Positions 59,237-64,000 of a stretch of DNA of 64,000 nt are shown here, one piece after another (positions within the stretch are counted from its first letter, which is position 1; each line of letters opens with the position of its first letter). The translations under genes were made by a program, and so were the position numbers. Source of the DNA: Ascaris suum (Eukaryota > Nematoda > Chromadorea > Rhabditida > Ascarididae); the NCBI GenBank assembly GCA_013433145.1, contig CM024169.1, positions 12,284,817 through 12,348,816 on the forward strand, read 5' to 3'. The notes below the pieces were generated by a model. The model was not told the origin of the DNA. It did no database searches and worked only from the letters and a program-made list of their open reading frames with translations.

Positions 59237-61052
59237 TATTGAACGTGCTTTCACGAGAACAACAATTGTTTTCTGCATTGGAAAGAAAGTTTTAAATCTA
59301 AAATCACTACTGGACTAAATAAAGTGTGAAGAGTTTAGTTGCTCCGATTACATCGTTAAGGTAGAGATCGATATATCATTAAGGTCAGTGTGCATTTATC
59401 GTTATTGTCTCTTTCTTCGCTACTTATGGAATATATGTTTATTTTCATTGATATTATGGTTTAAGAAAAAAAAAAGAAATGACTCTTGAATGAAAACAAA
59501 AAGATATTTTTTTAAAAAAATAAGATAAATGATCTGTTCTTAGCATTAGTTACTGATTGATTCAGTGAATTAACACGAAGAGAATTGCAATTTATCGTCT
59601 TTGATCGTTATTTCCAATTTGTTCGAGTTTTCAAAATTTCTTCTGCGATCTTCAAAAGATTATGAATTAAGAACAGGATAGCTAATAAAGGATGAGAGTG
59701 AAACACGAAAACCGATAGAAGGAATTAAGAATTGAGGCTAATGTTGATGTTGATTTTTTTTTAGCTAGGTGGTATGTTTGTTGTTCTCCGTAGATTTTGA
59801 TAGTGTTGTTGGAGTGTGTATATCAGACACATCGAAAATAAGCCGTATAATGGATATTAGGGCATATGTATGGCCTTGATTTAGACGCTCTATACCGTTG
59901 ATCGTAAATCGTGAACACGTTAAATCATCACTTCTAGCGGCCTCGTAAACATTTGCACGCAGCCGTTATACAACACTATTCGAAAACACGCGATCAATTC
60001 ATAAGAAGAGATTCATACCTACAGGAGTCGATCGGGGAATGCTGTGGCTGGCTAGCCAAATTCTATCTAAAGAGTAGAGATGAGGCTAGTAAAGTAGTAG
60101 TAATAATGATAGTAATGTTTTTATTCATTCATGCAGGAATAAAGAAAGAATGAAGAAATAAAACGATAAGGTAATACGAAATAGGATAAGTCAAGTGGAG
60201 CTACTCAATGCAATGTTTATATTAATGGGATGAGTGAATTAATTAATACATTTGGAAGACGTAATAAATTGGAGAAATGATTAACGTAGTCAATATTCTC
60301 AACGCATAAGGGGCTTATTTTTGCTTTATACCTGTATATCTGTAAGTAAAAAGCGTCAGAGCTTTCCGCCTATTATATAAGCTCAATTTATAGACGAGAA
60401 TCTTTTTTGAGAGTATAGGCGCAAATATACGTGAGCATCGATCGTAGATTTTGTTCACTTTATTCTCATGAGAGGTCTATGGAGGAAACCGTTGGAAAAA
60501 ATTAGCAATAAAAAAACCCCAGAATTAAAGATATCCCTTCGAATGTGTTTCCCCTCCTTCCTTCTTCCATTCTCAAATATCGTTCCATCCGATGGTGCTT
60601 GAAGTTTTCTAAGTTCAAGTTCAATGCCGTTGTACGTGAATATCCTCAGCTCATTTAGAAATTTTTCTTTTTTTAAATCATTGGCTATGAGTATGAGTTT
60701 ATTATATATGGCGTTTTTGTTTTATTTATAGGCATATTATTGTCGGACATTTCCTAGAAATGCAATAACGATAGCTGACATTGATATTTTATAAACGAAA
60801 TGAAATTTATTCATTTTATTTGGTCTCATAGTTTTTTTTTTCAATTCTTTAAGCTCAAATACTCGTAATTTGAAGGAAAATCTAATAATTGAAAAGGTGA
60901 ATAGTGAGAGTTTTTCAAAATAAAAAACGATAAAAAACCTTTTTTTTTTTTTGAAGATGAATGATAAAAATGGAATAGTGCAGAATCGGATACGAAATTG
61001 TAAAAGATTATCTCGAGTATTATGTAGTTATCAGTATTTTACAAAAAACGAC

Positions 61053-61108
<56 letters not shown>

Positions 61109-63445
61109 ATATCTTATGTCGTATTCAGCCTTGAGAGTTCCTGTCCTCTAAATAGAATTGGTTTTCGTTTATAAAGAATATAAATTCCCACCTAATATCA
61201 TTATTTACTATCATTAATTCTTTCGCTCTCAATTATACTTTTTGAAGCATATTGCTTTCCAAAAAAAAAAAAAAACTATCTGCAACTAAATTTTATTTTT
61301 CATCCAATCACAAAGCACAGAAAAAAACATCGTTGCATTCATGCATTCCCGAAAAAAAGAACCCATTACAATTGCATAATCGATTTTGACAAAACTTTTT
61401 TGCTTAAAATGCAAAATAATTTAATCATATTTGAAAGGTGAATATTTCTTTCAAAAACAAAAAACATTTGCAATTTGTGCAATCTAAGTAAACAAACTAA
61501 TATTACGAGCGTAAAAATGCATTCCATTGCAAAAAAGTTTCACCTTGAGAGATTCGAATTGATGCGTCAATAGAGATGTGATTTGATTGTCGTTCAAAAA
61601 ATCCACTATATCACAAAAAAAAAAAAAGAAAATCACTTTGCAATGTTTTATTTTCGAGGATAAAAAAAAAGAGAGAAAGAAATATCATAATAATTGGTCG
61701 AATTTTGCAGTTTTAAAAGTTCTTTTTTTTTAGTAATGATTAAAAGATGGTTCACTATTGATTATAGCCTCATATTTAGTAAGTTAATTTTTTTTTTTTT
61801 TTGAATATATTATCACCTATTTTTATGATTTTTAAAAGTTATTAGCATTTGAATATTACTAGTATTCAAAAATAGTCAAGATTTATTTTTAAAGAAACTT
61901 AGCACTCAACAGTTTTTTTTTTTTTTTATTTTAGTGAATTGAAAAGATTTTTTTTTAAATTTTCATAGATCAAAATATTATTTTAGTTTAGAAATAAAAT
62001 GGATCGTTGCCTAATAATAGTGATGATAATTAATAATAGTAAATAGTAATAGTACTTAGCATAAATAGCATCATAATAATTCCACAATATTTGTTAGGAG
62101 GATGATTTATCGGATTTGGAATCACTATGCTATCGTGAATCACCAACTGTTGACGATGAATGTGTATCAAATAGCGCAACGAGTTCATCATCTTCTTCAA
62201 GCCCATTCCTCAGACAGAGTTCACTAGTGGATCGTGGTATGCCATTGGTTGTTTGTTTTTCACTTTCAATCTTTTCATAGAATAATGTGGCGATAATATT
62301 CACATTTTAAATGATAAATATATATTGCTGAGTGGAGGAAAATAAAAGATAAACATTGGATATTGAGAGGAAAATCGTGATTCATAAATTAACGCAAAAA
62401 ATCTCTTGCATAATAATTCGATGAGCCATAAAACGATTTGCTAAAGGGAATTGATTTATAATATCTTTTATAACTACGAACGTCTGTGTCTACCTGTTTG
62501 GTATTTTCAACTCGATATTAGTGAGGATAGAGTCGTGAGAATCATGAAGTTGTTGATACATTGCACACCGTACGATAATTTCCCGTTTGCTATTTCACGT
62601 TGTTTCATAAACTTAGAGAAAAAAATTATAAGAATTTGAAGACGTCAAAAAGTTTTGAATAACGGAAGAATGAATAATTTTGTGGGATAAGTTAAACGGA
62701 AGAATGAATCGATTAAAATATGAACGCATTGTTCTGATTGTTTTTAAATGCTCTGATAGCCTGAATTTAATTCCTTAATAGAATTGCACGATATTTTATC
62801 AGTGATAAGAGAGCGTTTTTAGCAGTAATAAGAGGACGTTTGCCTTGCTGGAGTGAAAATCTCTACTCTTCTAGCAGAGATTTCTTTATTTTCATCGTTA
62901 GATAAACGAGCGTTTTGCTCATTTTTGAGGCCAAAATCGACATAGATCTATGCCAACAAAATGCCGCCTTGTTTAAAAATTGGAAGCGTTGATCCGACTC
63001 GTAGAGTGTGCTGAAATGACTACGTTCCCTGCATAGCTTTTAAACTGAAATAAAAATATATACAGTTGAAGGTGGTGAACAACAGTCGGATATAAGCGAC
63101 TGTACGATGCGTCTAAGTTCATCGTTGACGTTGGAAGCCGTCGGTGGTTCATCTGCTCCATCGAGTATTGGTTCGGATGAAGGATTCAATTCGAACAGTG
63201 AAGTTAGTGAGCACACATCGGGTGCTCTACGTGGTGCACTCGGCACTGGAAGTGCATGGATACCCCAGAGGAGGGCATCTGCAACTGGTCTACGACGATA
63301 CTCGTACAAAGACCCGGATACGGTTAGCGACGAGTCAGGCTATCATGATGGAGCAGTGAGCCTCTCAGATGATGAATTTGTGTTGCCTGAAGAGGAGGAG
63401 GAATTCAATGAGAATGAATGCGATGTGCAGGTTACCGCTCTTTGA
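55290..63445 (+). CDS. FAM43-family protein with PID/PTB domain, complete
   Basis: Eight exons with GT-AG junctions and coherent phases: 55290-55527, 55815-55921, 56968-57101, 58059-58143, 58585-58667, 59000-59135, 62098-62236 and 63066-63445, giving 433 codons plus TGA. Residues about 62-200 are the PID/PTB domain: DDTYNVVYLGNVLTVMAKGD, GC, IWKTYCS, MKLAVTRSGLK, HRITFCLAPSEYPRLFCWVY, RCHAVLCKK. Next come the family landmark RKLLLQ...RSKSAPRLGSI (216-243) and an acidic run (244-261), as in human FAM43A (423 residues). The C-terminus is Ser/Asp/Glu-rich with TVSDESGYHDGAVSLSDDEF and a five-Glu run. FAM43 proteins are poorly characterised adaptors. The start ATG follows an in-frame TAG by 7 codons, with no upstream exon needed. 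The exon 6 acceptor (TTAAG) is atypical, but phase and sequence demand it. A GT in the last exon (CAG/GTTACC at 63431) could allow a further exon instead of VTAL-stop. Confidence 0.95.
55617..55630 (+). repeat. G14 homopolymer in FAM43 intron 1
   Basis: A pure G run on the sense strand only about 90 bases after the exon 1 donor. Confidence 0.9.
58283..58328 (+). repeat. 23-bp direct tandem duplication in FAM43 intron 4
   Basis: TCATTGAGAATGGC followed by TTATAATTG at 58283-58305, then the same with AAATAATTG at 58306-58328. Two substitutions separate the copies. Confidence 0.9.
58741..58769 (+). other. Canonical G-quadruplex motif in FAM43 intron 5
   Basis: Five G runs of 3, 7, 5, 3 and 5 bases separated by one- or three-base purine spacers, on the coding strand of a 332-nt intron. 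It would be present in the pre-mRNA about 70 nt after the donor. Confidence 0.75.
59163..59233. repeat. (TA)n microsatellite, about 71 bp, in FAM43 intron 6
   Basis: Begins 27 bases after the exon 6 donor (59136). Frames reading through it from the acidic exon are artefacts. Confidence 0.97.
61057..61105. repeat. (GA)n microsatellite in FAM43 intron 6
   Basis: About 24 uninterrupted GA units, the only long non-TA dinucleotide tract in the window. Confidence 0.97.
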
Positions 63446-64000
63446 ATATGATTCGTTAAATGTAAATTTTTTATAGTCAACTAATCCCATAGGTAAATTG
63501 CAAAAATTCAATCACATTTATTAGGATATCTTTAGATTTATAAAATTGTTTTTAGCATCATTCGGGATTTTCACTGAAATTTCGAATTTTTGAAATATAT
63601 TTGCTATGTGAGTTTAAGTGATGGAATTATAAAGCAGACATGAAATGCCTATAAATTTACTAGTGGTGTAGAGTTAAGTCAAAAATTCAAATTTCTAATT
63701 ATTGAAATAAAAATTGAGGAATAATTCTTTATCAGGCGATAAAGATCAGCCATTTTTGTAGAAATTTATAAATTTGATATTGTTCATATGCAAAGATGAT
63801 TAGTTATGCTTATTGTATAACAATTTTTAGCGATGTATATTTCGATACTAGGAGTTAAGCATGCCTACACACACATACAAATGAGTGAGTGTTGAGCATT
63901 TTATTATTTAGGCACAACAATAAGGGAAAGAACGACTTCAAATATATGCTGCCTAAACGTGTACAACGGCTACTACATTTTTTTTTGTTGTTGCTCGTTT
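63446..64000. other. 3' UTR and flank of the FAM43-type gene
   Basis: No further gene. It is presumed 3' UTR up to the AATAAA at 63706, then AT-rich sequence to the window edge. Confidence 0.6.
63706..63711 (+). terminator. Candidate poly(A) signal of the FAM43-type gene
   Basis: AATAAA about 260 bases after the TGA, the first canonical signal downstream. Confidence 0.5.

Noticed and set aside
59025..59318. 97-codon frame combining the FAM43 acidic exon with a TA repeat.
   Set aside because: It is read-through past the CAG/GT donor at 59135-59137; the next real exon starts at 62098.

Overview
The window looks like a strongly AT-rich metazoan nuclear genome, most likely a nematode. The evidence is short exons split by GT-AG introns with TTTCAG-type acceptors, an intron-containing tRNA-Tyr, and two conserved animal genes whose exons join in phase by hand translation. 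The nematode assignment is inference from protein style and splice sites; no database search was possible.

Left end (1-9.4 kb): a ZNHIT1-type gene on the + strand (five exons found, 2308-9171, the short 5' exon with the ATG not found), encoding the HIT zinc-finger subunit of SRCAP/SWR1-type chromatin remodellers. Its last intron (3.85 kb) carries a tRNA-Tyr(GTA) gene with a 13-nt intron. A possible first exon of a divergent minus-strand membrane protein lies at 1007-1076.

Middle (9.4-55 kb): mostly gene-poor AT-rich DNA full of homopolymers and long (TA)n tracts. It holds a decayed RTE-class non-LTR retrotransposon (about 13.69-16.21 kb) whose reverse transcriptase is on the minus strand while its endonuclease piece is on the plus strand, the layout expected of a 5'-inverted (twin-primed) copy. 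It also holds a threefold tandem duplication with mosaic differences (28.46-30.35 kb), a cluster of perfect hairpins with MITE-like ends (22.08-22.44 kb), and several unrecognised small-gene candidates on the minus strand. The best of these are a two-exon 97-codon frame at 25.35-25.87 kb with a (TA)n-filled intron, and a 71-codon frame at 29.90-30.12 kb bracketed by an acceptor and AATAAA.

Right end (55.3-63.4 kb): a complete FAM43-type gene (eight exons, 433 codons) with a PID/PTB domain, the RSKSAPRLGS motif and acidic tracts. Its introns contain a G-quadruplex motif, a (TA)n and a (GA)n tract. The two conserved genes have no evident functional link.
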